Assembly: GCF_003226535.1 (NCBI RefSeq)
Contig: NZ_QKOB01000003.1
Coordinates: 419,263-483,262, forward strand
Length of the DNA stretch: 64,000 nucleotides
Direction: 5' to 3'
Source: Meiothermus sp. Pnk-1
GTDB lineage: Bacteria > Deinococcota > Deinococci > Deinococcales > Thermaceae
Under the pieces are notes generated by a model. That model did no database searches. It saw only the letters and a list, made by a program, of their open reading frames with translations, and had not been told where the DNA came from. Each line of letters opens with the position of its first letter. Positions within the stretch are counted from its first letter, which is position 1. Of the stretch, positions 17,145 to 26,684 are shown piece after piece. The position numbers were made by a program, and so were the translations under genes.

Positions 17145-18346
17145 ACCCTCTCGACGACCATCGCGATGCCCTGCCCCACCCCGATGCACATGGTGGCCAG
17201 GCCGAACTGCACCTCGCGCCGCCGCATCTCGTGCACCAAAGCGGTGAGGATGCGCGCCCCTGAGGCCCCCAGCGGGTGACCGATGGCGATGGCCCCACCG
17301 TTCACGTTGAGCCGGGGGTCCTCGGGGTCCATCCCCCACTCGCGCAGCACCGCCAGGCTCTGCGCAGCGAAGGCTTCGTTGAGCTCGATCAAGCCGAGGT
17401 CGGAGAGGGATAGCCCGGCCCGCTCGAGCGCCTTGCGGGTCGCGGGCACCGGCCCGATGCCCATGATGCGCGGCTCGACCCCCGCCACGGCGATGGAGCG
17501 TACCCGGGCCAGTGGCTTGAGTCCGTGGGCCTGGGCGTAGTCCTTCGAGGCCAGCAGCACCGCTGCCGCCCCGTCGTTGAGGCTGGAGCTGTTGCCGGCG
17601 GTGACGGTGCCGCCCGGGCGGAAGGCCGGCTTGAGCTTGGCCAGGGCCTCGAGGCTGGTGTCGGCCCTGGGCCCCTCGTCCTTGCAGACTTGCTCGAGGT
17701 TGCCCTTGCGGTCGCGGACCTCCACCGGGACCATCTGGCCGTCGTAGGCGCCCGAGAGCTGGGCAGAGATGGCCTTCTGGTGGGAGCGCAGGGCGAACTT
17801 GTCCTGTTCCTCGCGGGAGATCTGGTACTGCTCGGCCAGGTTCTCGGCGGTCTCGCCCATGGCCTCGGTGCCGTACATCTCCTGCATGCGCGGGTTGACG
17901 AAGCGCCAGCCCAGGGTGCTGTCGTAGACGGTCACGTTGCCGGTGGCGAAGGCCCTCTCGGCCTTGGGCATGACCCAGGGGGCGCGGCTCATGCTCTCCA
18001 CCCCACCGCCGATGTAGACTTGCCCTTCACCGCAGGCGATGGCCCGGGCTGCGCTCGCTACCGCCTCCAGGCCGCTGCCGCACAGCCGGTTGACGGTCGA
18101 ACCCCCCACCGAGATGGGCAGCCCCGCCAGCAAGAGCGACATCCGCGCCACGTTGCGGTTGTCCTCTCCGGCCTGGTTGGCGCAGCCCATGTAGACGTCC
18201 TCGATGTCGCTTCCCGGCAGGCCTGTTCGCTGCAAGAGGGCCCGGATGGGAATGGCCCCCAGGTCGTCGGGGCGCACCGAGGAGAGCACCCCCCCATGCT
18301 TGCCGACGGGCGTGCGGACGGCATCTACAATCCATGCTTCGCTCAT
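17141..18346 (-). CDS. Thiolase (acetyl-CoA acyltransferase / PaaJ-type)
   Basis: A 401-residue thiolase with the acyl-accepting cysteine in [10 protein letters not shown], the histidine in [14 protein letters not shown] and the second cysteine in [10 protein letters not shown], so all active-site residues are present. It splits 3-oxoacyl-CoA with CoA. Length and context next to paaI, paaK and a hydroxyacyl-CoA dehydrogenase favour the 3-oxoadipyl-CoA/3-oxo-5,6-dehydrosuberyl-CoA thiolase role (PaaJ), but general FadA activity cannot be excluded. It overlaps the PaaI-type gene by 4 bases. Confidence 0.88.
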   Translation of the reverse strand: MSEAWIVDAVRTPVGKHGGVLSSVRPDDLGAIPIRALLQRTGLPGSDIEDVYMGCANQAGEDNRNVARMSLLLAGLPISVGGSTVNRLCGSGLEAVASAARAIACGEGQVYIGGGVESMSRAPWVMPKAERAFATGNVTVYDSTLGWRFVNPRMQEMYGTEAMGETAENLAEQYQISREEQDKFALRSHQKAISAQLSGAYDGQMVPVEVRDRKGNLEQVCKDEGPRADTSLEALAKLKPAFRPGGTVTAGNSSSLNDGAAAVLLASKDYAQAHGLKPLARVRSIAVAGVEPRIMGIGPVPATRKALERAGLSLSDLGLIELNEAFAAQSLAVLREWGMDPEDPRLNVNGGAIAIGHPLGASGARILTALVHEMRRREVQFGLATMCIGVGQGIAMVVERV

Positions 18347-18714
18347 GACCTCTCCTCGCTCATCCTATAGACCGTTCCGGTGAAGAGGGCTACGGTCTGC
18401 CCCTCCCGGGTGATCGCGATGCGGTAAGTGGCGGTCCGCCGCCCCAGGTTCTCTTGGCTGGCCTGGGCTTCCAGCTGGTCGCCCTCCCGCACCGGCTTGA
18501 AGTATTCCATGTGGGTTGAAAGGGCCACCGCCGCCACCCCATGGGAGTTAGAGGCCAGCGCGAAGGCGGCGTCGGCCAGGCTGTAGAGGAAGCCGCCGTG
18601 GCAGGAGCCGTGAAAATTGAGGTGCTGGGGGCCAACCCGCGCCGCGAGGTGGGCTCGCCCGGCCTCTACCGAGCGGACCTCGATGCCCAATAGCTGCATG
18701 AACGGATCGGTCAT
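18343..18714 (-). CDS. paaI: PaaI-type hydroxyphenylacetyl-CoA thioesterase
   Basis: A 123-residue hot-dog protein. [19 protein letters not shown] carries the HGG..D catalytic region of PaaI, and [19 protein letters not shown] is the second conserved strand. PaaI hydrolyses ring-hydroxylated phenylacetyl-CoA and relieves CoA trapping in the phenylacetate pathway. The gene lies between livF and the thiolase, 11 bases downstream of livF. Confidence 0.85.
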   Translation of the reverse strand: MTDPFMQLLGIEVRSVEAGRAHLAARVGPQHLNFHGSCHGGFLYSLADAAFALASNSHGVAAVALSTHMEYFKPVREGDQLEAQASQENLGRRTATYRIAITREGQTVALFTGTVYRMSEERS

Positions 18715-18724
18715 GCCCCTTCTC

Positions 18725-19474
<750 letters not shown>

Positions 19475-19538
19475 AAACCCTCCGTCCTGCGTCCGACGTC
19501 TAGAGAAAAACCCCGCCGTAGGACGTATGCGACCCCCC

Positions 19539-21308
19539 TCATGCCACCGCCTCCCCTAAGTAGGCCTCGATCACCTTCTTATTATTCTGCATCTCCTGGG
19601 GGGTGCCCTCGGCCAGCTTTTCGCCGTAGTGCATGACCACCAGCCGGTCTACCAGCCCCATCACCAACTCCATGTCGTGGTCTACCAAAAGCACCGTAAC
19701 CCCTTCGTTCACCAGCTTGCGGATGAGGGCGGCAAACTGGCGCTTCTCCCCAGCCCGCAAACCTGCGGCGGGCTCGTCCAAGAGCAGTACCTCGGGATGG
19801 GAGGCGAGCGCCCGGGCAATCTCCAGTAGCCGCAGCTGCCCCACCGTGAGCCCGTCGGCCTTTTGGTAGGCCAGATGGGCCAGGCCGACCCGCTCCAAGG
19901 CGCGGTAGGCCTCCACCAGGCTGGCCTCCTCCTCTGAGCGCGAGAGCCCCCACATCGAGGCTAGGAGGCCTGCTTGGGTCCGGGCATAGGTGCCGAGGGC
20001 GGCGTTCTCGAGCACGGTCATCTCGGGAAAGAGATGGGGGTGCTGGAAGGTGCGGGCCAGGCCCAGCCGGTGCACGCGGTAAGGGGGAAGACCGGTGATG
20101 TTTTGCCCCTTGAAGCGCACTACCCCTGCGCTGGGAGAGAGGACCGAGGTGATGAGGTTAAAGCAAGTGGATTTGCCCGCCCCGTTTGGCCCGATCAGTC
20201 CCAGGATCTCGCCGCGCCGAAGCTGGAAGCTCAGGCCGTTCACCGCCAGCAGCCCGCCAAAGCGCTTGGTGAGGCCGCTGACCTCGAGCAACACCTCTCC
20301 CGGTTGGCCCGCCACCATGCGCGTGGGGAGCCCTTCCCCCTTAGGGATTATCGGTTTGGGCTTGGGCAAGTAGCGCTCGATAAAGGGCCATAGACCCCGG
20401 GGGGCGAACATCAGGATCAGCACCAGAATCAGGCCGTACGCGATGATCTCGTAGTTTCCGGTACGCCCGAAGATCGTCGGAAGAATGTCCTTGAGGGCTT
20501 CTTCCAGGCCCGTTACCAGCCCGGCGCCCAAAAACACCCCGGGGATGCTCCCCACTCCGCCCGCGACCGCGGCGATGAGGTACTTGATCGAGGCCTCGAG
20601 GCTGAAGGGCGAGGGGTTGATGAACTGCTGGTAGTGGGCGTACAACCATCCTGCCACCCCGGCATACACGGCCGAGAGGACAAAAACCCGCAGCTTGAGC
20701 GCTCCGGGGTTTACCCCAAAGCTAGCCGCTGCGATGGCATCTCCTTTGGAAGCGCGCATGGCCCGTCCGTTGCGGCTATTGGTCAGGTTCCAAGCCGTCC
20801 AGGCCCCGGTCAGGGCGAAGAACCAGGATAGGTAGAAGAAACTGCGCGAGTCAGAAAGCTCGAGGCCGAACACCTTAACCGCGGGGATGTCCCGCAGGCC
20901 GGTGTGCCCCCCGGTCAGCTCGGTCCAGCTCCCCAACACGATATACAGCGCCATGCACCAAGCGATGGTGGAAAGGGGTAGGTAGTGTCCTTTAAGCCGG
21001 GCGGTGATCCCCCCCAGCATTACTGCCCCCGCCATCGCCGCCAGCACCCCTATGGGCAGGGTCAGCCAGGGGCTAAAGCCCCGTTCGCTGGTCAGGAGGG
21101 CCGTGGTGTAGGCCGCCAACCCCATAAAGGCGGCCTGCCCAAAGCTGGTCATTCCGGCTAGGCCGGTGAGCAGGTATAGCCCTAGCGCCACCAGCGCCCC
21201 GAAAGCGATGTAGTTCCCCAGGCTCAGATAAAACGAGGAAGCCGGGAGCAGCAGCGGCACCACCAGCAGAAGGGCCACTGCTCCCAGGGCGAGGGGGGAG
21301 AGCTTCAT
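19539..21308 (-). CDS. LivM-LivG fusion: ABC permease joined to ATPase
   Basis: A single 589-residue frame. Residues 1-320 are a LivM-type permease (GLAGMTSFGQAAFMGLAAYT; AVAGGVGSIPGVFLGAGLVT; ILMFAPRGLWPF). After a short linker (PKGEGLPTRMVAGQPGEVLLEV), residues about 345-589 are a LivG-type ATPase (GPNGAGKST; HLFPEMTVLEN; LTVGQLRLLEIARAL; LLLDEPAAGL). The first Liv system in this window encodes the two as separate genes. The start at 21308 was chosen because it opens directly into the first membrane helix; the extra 47 codons upstream look non-coding. Fusion fixes one permease half and one ATPase half per polypeptide. Confidence 0.9.
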   Translation of the reverse strand: MKLSPLALGAVALLLVVPLLLPASSFYLSLGNYIAFGALVALGLYLLTGLAGMTSFGQAAFMGLAAYTTALLTSERGFSPWLTLPIGVLAAMAGAVMLGGITARLKGHYLPLSTIAWCMALYIVLGSWTELTGGHTGLRDIPAVKVFGLELSDSRSFFYLSWFFALTGAWTAWNLTNSRNGRAMRASKGDAIAAASFGVNPGALKLRVFVLSAVYAGVAGWLYAHYQQFINPSPFSLEASIKYLIAAVAGGVGSIPGVFLGAGLVTGLEEALKDILPTIFGRTGNYEIIAYGLILVLILMFAPRGLWPFIERYLPKPKPIIPKGEGLPTRMVAGQPGEVLLEVSGLTKRFGGLLAVNGLSFQLRRGEILGLIGPNGAGKSTCFNLITSVLSPSAGVVRFKGQNITGLPPYRVHRLGLARTFQHPHLFPEMTVLENAALGTYARTQAGLLASMWGLSRSEEEASLVEAYRALERVGLAHLAYQKADGLTVGQLRLLEIARALASHPEVLLLDEPAAGLRAGEKRQFAALIRKLVNEGVTVLLVDHDMELVMGLVDRLVVMHYGEKLAEGTPQEMQNNKKVIEAYLGEAVA

Positions 21309-21369
21309 CGCGTCCTCCAAGGCCCCGCCTGTACACTCGGCGTCAAGCGTTTGGCGTTTGGCGTGGGGA

Positions 21370-22401
21370 TCATTCTTCTTCCTCCACTTCCCGGCTGCGC
21401 AGGCTGCGCCAGAACAAGATCGGCAGCAGCAGGGTGAAGACGATGGCATCCTTAAAGGCGCTGGCCTGGAAGGAGGCCCACGACTCGAGCCCCCCCACCG
21501 CTAAGGCCCCCACCACCGCCAGCGGGTAGCTGATAAGACCGCCCAGGATTCCCGCCACGAAGCCCTTGAGCCCCAGCAAGAATCCCTGGAAGTACGCTGG
21601 CTGGATGAGCGGGGCCAGCAGCATTCCGGCCACCCCGGCGATCAAGGTGGCGATTCCAAAGGAAACGTAGCCAGCTTGTGCCGGGTTGATCCCCAGCAGC
21701 CGCGCCCCCAACCGGTTCACCGCGCAGGCCCGCAGCGCCTTGCCATAAAGGCTGCGGGTGAAAAATAGGTACAGCCCCAGCATCGCGAAGAGAGCGAAGC
21801 CATAGACCAAAAAGGCTTGGTTGTTGATGGGAACGCTGCCAAAGGCAGTCTGGCCCGGTAGGATGGGGGGCAGGCGGTATTGCTCGGGACCGAAGAAAAC
21901 CAACCCCAATCCCTGGTAGGCAAAATGTAACCCTACGGCGATGATCAAGTAGGTCAGCACGCTGGCGTTTCTGGCCGGCTCGAAAAAGAGCCGGTAACTC
22001 GCCGGGCCGATGGGAAAGACGATGAGTACCGCAAAGATCCAACCCAGCCACAGCGGAACTCCGTGTGCGCCCCACCAGGCCAGGCCCAGCACGGCCAAGG
22101 CCCCGCCCAAAAGCACCCCCGCGCGGCGCGGGGCGGCCCGGTCCAGCACCGCCCACACCGCGAGCATTCCCGCCGAGAGCCAGGCGGTGCCGGGGATCGC
22201 CCCCTGCAGTTGCAGACCGCTGACCTCGCCGGGCAGAAAGAACACGTAGGTGAGAGGAGCAAAGACCAACAGCTCGCCGATGGGCACCAGGATCACCCGG
22301 GTCACCGCGAACACCAGCACCAAGGCCAGAGCCAGCAGTGCGTAGATGGTGCCGTTTTGCACCGCATCAGCGGCGAGAAAAGCGGCGATGGTCCAGTCCA
22401 T
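21370..22401 (-). CDS. livH: ABC transporter permease, LivH-like (second Liv system)
   Basis: A 343-residue multi-spanning protein, longer than the usual roughly 290-300 residues. LivH signatures are NGTIYALLALALVLVFAV at the start, ALRACAVNRLGARLLGINP in the middle and LLGLKGFVAGILGGLISYPLA for ATPase contact. An additional pair of helices around residues 60-110 explains the extra length. It starts one base before the stop of the binding-protein gene, so translation is coupled. Confidence 0.88.
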   Translation of the reverse strand: MDWTIAAFLAADAVQNGTIYALLALALVLVFAVTRVILVPIGELLVFAPLTYVFFLPGEVSGLQLQGAIPGTAWLSAGMLAVWAVLDRAAPRRAGVLLGGALAVLGLAWWGAHGVPLWLGWIFAVLIVFPIGPASYRLFFEPARNASVLTYLIIAVGLHFAYQGLGLVFFGPEQYRLPPILPGQTAFGSVPINNQAFLVYGFALFAMLGLYLFFTRSLYGKALRACAVNRLGARLLGINPAQAGYVSFGIATLIAGVAGMLLAPLIQPAYFQGFLLGLKGFVAGILGGLISYPLAVVGALAVGGLESWASFQASAFKDAIVFTLLLPILFWRSLRSREVEEEE

Positions 22402-23595
22402 TTACCTAAACGTCCGCACCAGTTTCCAGTCGAGCTTACCGCCCTCGCCCTTCACCACCTCAACCATTACCGCAGCCTCCTGGAACTTGAGGCCCAGGTG
22501 GTCAGTAGGGGACATGGTAAAGACGCCATGGGTGCCCACCACGCCCTTGGTGGCTTCGATCTCGTCGCGCAGCACCTTACGGAAAGCAGCCAGGTTGCTG
22601 GTCTGCTCTTTCTTGAGCGCGCGCTCCAGGGCCGGGCGCAGAATCGCCCAGGCGTCATAGGCATGGCCGCCGAAGGTCGAGTAGCTGCCGATGCCGTACC
22701 TGGCCTCGTACTGCTGCACGTAGCTCTGGGCTACGTTCTTGTTGGGAAAGCTGCTGGGAAGCTGGTCGAAGACCAAAATGGGGCCCGCCGGCAGCCGGGT
22801 GCCGATGACATTGTCCCCGCCTACCCGCAAGAAGTCAGGGTTAGCCACGCCGTGGGTCTGGTAGATGAGCCCCTTATACCCCCGCTCCTTGAGGGTGCGC
22901 TGGGGCAGCACCGGGGCAGTGCCCGAGCCGCCGATGAGCACTGCGTCGGGGTTGCGGGAGAGGATGCGCAGGATCTGTCCGGTCACCGAGGTGTCGGTGC
23001 GGGCGAAGCGCTCCGAGGCTACCACGGTGATCCCGGCCTCCTTGGCGGCGGCTTCGAAGGCTTTGGCCCAACCCTCTCCGTAGGCGTCGTTGAAGCCGAT
23101 GTAGGCGGCGGTCTTGACCCCGCTGGCCTTCATGTCCTGCACGATGGGGGTGCTCATCTGCTGCTCGGTTTGGGGAGTCTTGAAAATCCAGCGGCGCTTC
23201 TCATCCACCGGATAGACGATCTCGAGGTTGGCCGCCAGGGAGATCACCGGGACGCCTGCTTCGGCGGCGGGATCGATCATGCCCAAGGAAGCCGGGGTGG
23301 TGGTGGTTCCGATGATGGCCAGCACCCCATCTTCTTGGATCAGCTTGCGGGTAGCCCGCACCGCTTGGGTAGTGTCCGAGGCGTCATCGATGACGATGAA
23401 CTGCACCGGCCGGCCCGCCACGCCGCCGCGGCGGTTGACCTGCTCCTCCAGGATCACCATCGTGTTGCGCTCAGGGATGCCCAAGCTGGCCGCGGGGCCG
23501 GTGGCCGAGACCACCACCCCGATCTTGAGCGGGGCCTGTTGGGCTAGTCCAAGTCCCATCCCTAGTGCCAAAAGTCCGATTAGAGCTCGCTTCAT
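22402..23595 (-). CDS. Periplasmic substrate-binding protein of the second Liv-type importer
   Basis: A 397-residue protein with a clear signal peptide (MKRALIGLLALGMGLGLA, cleavage before QQAPLKIG) and the Peripla_BP_6 fold (IGVVVSATGPAASLGIPERN; FNDAYGEGWAKAFEAAAKEA; GGSGTAPVLPQRTLKERGYK). It should bind the ligand for LivH and the LivM-LivG/LivF complex. Its ATG overlaps the stop of the hydroxyacyl-CoA dehydrogenase gene by 4 bases, tying the importer to catabolism of its cargo. The ligand is unknown; phenylacetate or a related acid is a context guess. Confidence 0.88.
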   Translation of the reverse strand: MKRALIGLLALGMGLGLAQQAPLKIGVVVSATGPAASLGIPERNTMVILEEQVNRRGGVAGRPVQFIVIDDASDTTQAVRATRKLIQEDGVLAIIGTTTTPASLGMIDPAAEAGVPVISLAANLEIVYPVDEKRRWIFKTPQTEQQMSTPIVQDMKASGVKTAAYIGFNDAYGEGWAKAFEAAAKEAGITVVASERFARTDTSVTGQILRILSRNPDAVLIGGSGTAPVLPQRTLKERGYKGLIYQTHGVANPDFLRVGGDNVIGTRLPAGPILVFDQLPSSFPNKNVAQSYVQQYEARYGIGSYSTFGGHAYDAWAILRPALERALKKEQTSNLAAFRKVLRDEIEATKGVVGTHGVFTMSPTDHLGLKFQEAAVMVEVVKGEGGKLDWKLVRTFR

Positions 23596-25154
23596 GGATT
23601 GCCTCCTTGCACCGAAGAGTTCCAGTGCCTGCCGCTAAAGGATTCGCTGCCGGTCGCGACCATTCGCTGTAGCAGCGGATGTGGCCGATAGCGGTCTTCG
23701 CCCAATTCGCCGTGTAGGCCTTCCAGAGCACGCAGCACCGGCTTGAGCCAGATGGCCTCGGCCCATTCTAAAGGGCCCCGGGGGTACCCGGTGCCAAGCC
23801 GCATCGCCCGGTCGAGGTCGGCTGGGGTCGCCAGCCCCTCCGCCACCGCCGAGACCGCTTCGTTGATCAGCAAGGCCAGGATGCGAAACCCCACCCCGCC
23901 GGGCTGGTCGGGAAGCTCGAGCACACGGTGGCCGTGAGCCTGGAAGTAGCGCTGGGCCAGCCTTACTGCCGCATTTTCCCCCGAGATGGGGGCATAGACT
24001 TCGGCGATATTCCCCTCGGACAGAGGGGGTACCAGGCTGAACCCCGCTACCGGGCGGTCGGGATAGGCCTCTGCGGCTGCGCTCGCCGAGTGTCCCCAGA
24101 CCAGCGTGACCACCGGTAGGCGCTCGGGGAGGTTTCCCTTGCGCTCGAGCTTCACCCGACAGTCGAGGATGAAATCGGCTTGGGCTGGCTCCTCGGTATG
24201 GCGGTAGCGCTGCCGCAAGGACTGAGCCAGCGGATGCGGCCCCACGATGAAGGCGGTGGGGGCTTGCTCGAGGTTTGCGGATGGGGCCTCAGGCAGGGGG
24301 GGCGGGCCCGGCGGGTAGGTGTACCACCCTACGCCGCTCTTGCGCCCCAACATGCCCGCCGCGACCCGCTGGGCCTGCAAGGGGTGGGGCCGGTAGCGCG
24401 GCTCGCCGAAGAAGCCCTCGTACACCGAGCGGCTGGCGGCCAGGTTCACATCCAACCCGATCAGGTCCATCAGCTCGAAGGGCCCCATGGGAAACCCCAG
24501 ACCCTTGGCGATCCAGTCGATGTGCTCTTTGGGGATCCCTTCCCCGTATAGTCGCAGCGCCTCGCCGTAGAAGGGCCGGGCCACCCGGTTGACCAAAAAG
24601 CCCGGCATATCCGCTGCTTGTACCGGCTCCTTGCCCCAGCTTCGGGCCAGCTCGAGGGCCTTGTGGACCACCTCGGGCGCGGTGCGCAGGCCGGGGATCA
24701 CCTCTACCAACCGCATCCGCGGAGCCGGGTTGAAAAAATGCAACCCGATGACCCGCTCCGGTTGGGGGCAAGCGGCGGCGATCGCCGAGACCGAGAGGGT
24801 GGAGGTGTTGGTGGCCAGAATGGCCGCTGGAGCTATCTGTGCGGCCTGGGCCAGGAGGGTCTGTTTGAGCTCGAGGCGTTCCGGGGCGGCCTCGATCACC
24901 CAAGCCGCCTCGGCCATCTGCCCGCTCAGCTCATGCGCGGTTTGGATCCGCTCGAGGATGGCTTCGGGGTTCTCGCGCAGCCGCCCGCGTTCAGCCTGCC
25001 GGCTCAGGTCCGCGGCGATCTCGGCTTTAGCCCGCTCGAGCGCCTCTTGGCTGGGATCGTAAAGCCAGACCGGGTGCCCGGCCTGCGCTGCGACCTGGGC
25101 GATGCCCCGACCCATCGTGCCCGCACCTAAAATGGCGACCATTTCTCGCCCCAT
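23592..25154 (-). CDS. paaH: 3-hydroxyacyl-CoA dehydrogenase, PaaH/PaaC-type
   Basis: A 520-residue protein with an N-terminal Rossmann domain (VAILGAGTMGRGIAQVAA), the catalytic VIGLHFFNPAPRM histidine motif and a first C-terminal 3HCDH domain (PGFLVNRVARPFYGEALRL). A second, weaker 3HCDH-like domain is at about 430-510 (VGFRILALLINEAVSAVAEG). The two-domain architecture is typical of PaaH, which oxidises 3-hydroxyadipyl-CoA. The start at 25154 follows GAGAGG; the longer frame to 25187 lacks such a site. First gene of its operon, with a TetR-like palindrome 47 bases upstream. Confidence 0.85.
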   Translation of the reverse strand: MGREMVAILGAGTMGRGIAQVAAQAGHPVWLYDPSQEALERAKAEIAADLSRQAERGRLRENPEAILERIQTAHELSGQMAEAAWVIEAAPERLELKQTLLAQAAQIAPAAILATNTSTLSVSAIAAACPQPERVIGLHFFNPAPRMRLVEVIPGLRTAPEVVHKALELARSWGKEPVQAADMPGFLVNRVARPFYGEALRLYGEGIPKEHIDWIAKGLGFPMGPFELMDLIGLDVNLAASRSVYEGFFGEPRYRPHPLQAQRVAAGMLGRKSGVGWYTYPPGPPPLPEAPSANLEQAPTAFIVGPHPLAQSLRQRYRHTEEPAQADFILDCRVKLERKGNLPERLPVVTLVWGHSASAAAEAYPDRPVAGFSLVPPLSEGNIAEVYAPISGENAAVRLAQRYFQAHGHRVLELPDQPGGVGFRILALLINEAVSAVAEGLATPADLDRAMRLGTGYPRGPLEWAEAIWLKPVLRALEGLHGELGEDRYRPHPLLQRMVATGSESFSGRHWNSSVQGGNP

Positions 25155-25200
25155 CTTGGCCTCTCGTTGCATTTGGGTTTCACGCACCTAACCCCTAACC

Positions 25201-25216
25201 TAACAAATGTTTGTTA
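25201..25216. promoter_or_regulatory. Palindrome upstream of paaH, candidate TetR-type operator
   Basis: TAACAAATGTTTGTTA is a 16-base inverted repeat with 7-base arms around a 2-base centre, located between the end of hpaD and the start of paaH. Its size and form resemble operators of TetR-type repressors such as PaaR or FadR-like proteins. No TetR-family gene is present in the window, so the regulator would have to be encoded elsewhere. Confidence 0.5.
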
Positions 25217-25235
25217 TTTTGCAAGAGCGGGCCGC

Positions 25236-26204
25236 TTAGATGACGTGCTGGGGAAGCCCCTGGAGGGCGGATTCCCTGGCCTCGACCCAGCCCCCTTCGA
25301 ATGCCTCCATCCGGCTGCCCTCCTCAAACCAGCTTCTTGGGGTCTTGGCGCCCCACAGGGTCTGGCGCCGCGGGTCGTTGAGGTGCCAGCGGATCGGCTC
25401 GAAGTCGGGGTCCACGGTGAGGTAATCGGAGGTGTACAGCTCGATGCGGTGCCCGTCGGGGTCGCGCAGGTAGAGGAAGAAAGCGTTGGAGATGCCGTGT
25501 CGGCCCGGCCCGCGCTCGATGGCGTCGGTCTCCCTGGCCCCGGCCAGGATATCGCAGGCCCTGAGGATGCTATTGGCATCCGGCATCCAGTAGGCGAAGT
25601 GGTGCAGCCTTGGCCCGCTTCCGTTGGTCAGGGCCAGGTCGTGCACCCCGCCGCGGCGCTGGATCCAGGCCGCCCAGATGCGCCCCTCGTCGTCTTCGGT
25701 GTATTCGGAGAGGCGGAAGGCCAGCCGGTCCATGTACCAGCGCATGGTGGCTTCCACCTGGGGGCTCATCACGTTGACGTGGTCGATCCGCTGGAGGCCG
25801 GGCCCCCGGTGCAGGTGGTAGCTTTGCAGCAGCCAGGGGTACTTCTGGCTTTCGGCGTAAAAGGCCACCGGCACCCCGAAGGGATCTTGCATCCGGAGGA
25901 GCCGGGGGCGGTCTTGCTCGCTCTCCCAGCGCCAGGGGAGCCCCTCGGCCTCGGCCAGGGCGACCAGGGCGTCCAAGTCGGCCTGGGTGGCCACGCGGTA
26001 GGCCAGGTGTTTGATCCCTGCTGCTGGAGCCTGTTCCAGCTTCAAGGTCCACTCCCGGTCTTCCACCCCGCGCAGGTAGAGGGCCCCAGGGCGCTCGTGC
26101 AGGACGTTGAGCCCCAGCAGGTCCACGTAGAAGCGCCTCGAGCGCTCGAGGTCGGTTACATAGAAAACGCCGTGTCCGATGCGGATGATGTTGGGCGTCG
26201 TCAC
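25236..26204 (-). CDS. hpaD: 3,4-dihydroxyphenylacetate 2,3-dioxygenase (extradiol, type I)
   Basis: A 322-residue two-domain vicinal oxygen chelate enzyme. Metal ligands can be placed at the histidine in QRIDHVNVMSP, the histidine of LHHFAYW and the glutamate in HRIELYTSDY, the usual 2-His-1-carboxylate set for Fe(II) or Mn(II). It opens the ring of homoprotocatechuate to 5-carboxymethyl-2-hydroxymuconate semialdehyde. It is the last gene of the hpa operon, 9 bases behind the flavin reductase. The N-terminal half (GHGVFYVTDLERSRRFY) is the non-catalytic duplicate. Confidence 0.92.
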   Translation of the reverse strand: MTTPNIIRIGHGVFYVTDLERSRRFYVDLLGLNVLHERPGALYLRGVEDREWTLKLEQAPAAGIKHLAYRVATQADLDALVALAEAEGLPWRWESEQDRPRLLRMQDPFGVPVAFYAESQKYPWLLQSYHLHRGPGLQRIDHVNVMSPQVEATMRWYMDRLAFRLSEYTEDDEGRIWAAWIQRRGGVHDLALTNGSGPRLHHFAYWMPDANSILRACDILAGARETDAIERGPGRHGISNAFFLYLRDPDGHRIELYTSDYLTVDPDFEPIRWHLNDPRRQTLWGAKTPRSWFEEGSRMEAFEGGWVEARESALQGLPQHVI

Positions 26205-26213
26205 GATGCCTCC

Positions 26214-26684
26214 TTACTCGATCCTGCGATAGGCGCGGTTCCAGTAGAGCAGGGGATGGCCCCCTTCCCCTAACCGGACCTCCTCCACTTTCCCCACTAC
26301 GATGCGGTGATCCCCACCCGGATAGAGCCGCCACACCGTGCAGTACAGCGTAGCCAACGCCCCCTCGATGGCTAAGTCCGCTCCCAACGGCTCGAGGTCC
26401 GGGACGGGCTTTCCAGCGAAGTGGGCCGAGACCCGCTCCTGCCCCTCCGCCAGGAGGTTTACTGCAAAGCGCCCAGCCCTCTCGAGCACCGGCAGCAAGT
26501 GGGCTTTCTCGTCCACGCATACCAGGATCAAGGGGGGCTCGAGGCTGACGCTGCTAAAGCTGCTGGCGGTCATTCCCCGCCGCTCTTGGCCCCACGCGGC
26601 GGCTACTACCGTCACCCCGCTGGGCCAGCGGGCCAGAGCGGCTTTGAAAGCCGCACTCAGGGTAGGCTGAGCGAGGCTACTCAT
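26214..26684 (-). CDS. hpaC: Flavin reductase component of 4-hydroxyphenylacetate 3-monooxygenase
   Basis: A 156-residue FMN-binding split-barrel protein of the HpaC/RutF group: WPSGVTVVAA near the start, GMTASSFSSVSLEPPLILVC for flavin binding, GRFAVNLLAEGQ, and the GDHRIVVGKV motif with the conserved His. It supplies reduced FAD to HpaB using NAD(P)H. Its start codon overlaps the hpaB stop by one base, as expected for a two-component monooxygenase. Confidence 0.9.
   Translation of the reverse strand: MSSLAQPTLSAAFKAALARWPSGVTVVAAAWGQERRGMTASSFSSVSLEPPLILVCVDEKAHLLPVLERAGRFAVNLLAEGQERVSAHFAGKPVPDLEPLGADLAIEGALATLYCTVWRLYPGGDHRIVVGKVEEVRLGEGGHPLLYWNRAYRRIE

Noticed and set aside
22063..23547. 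494-residue open frame on the plus strand
   Set aside because: It is antisense to livH and the binding-protein gene. His/Gln/Gly-rich without a recognisable fold; a shadow.
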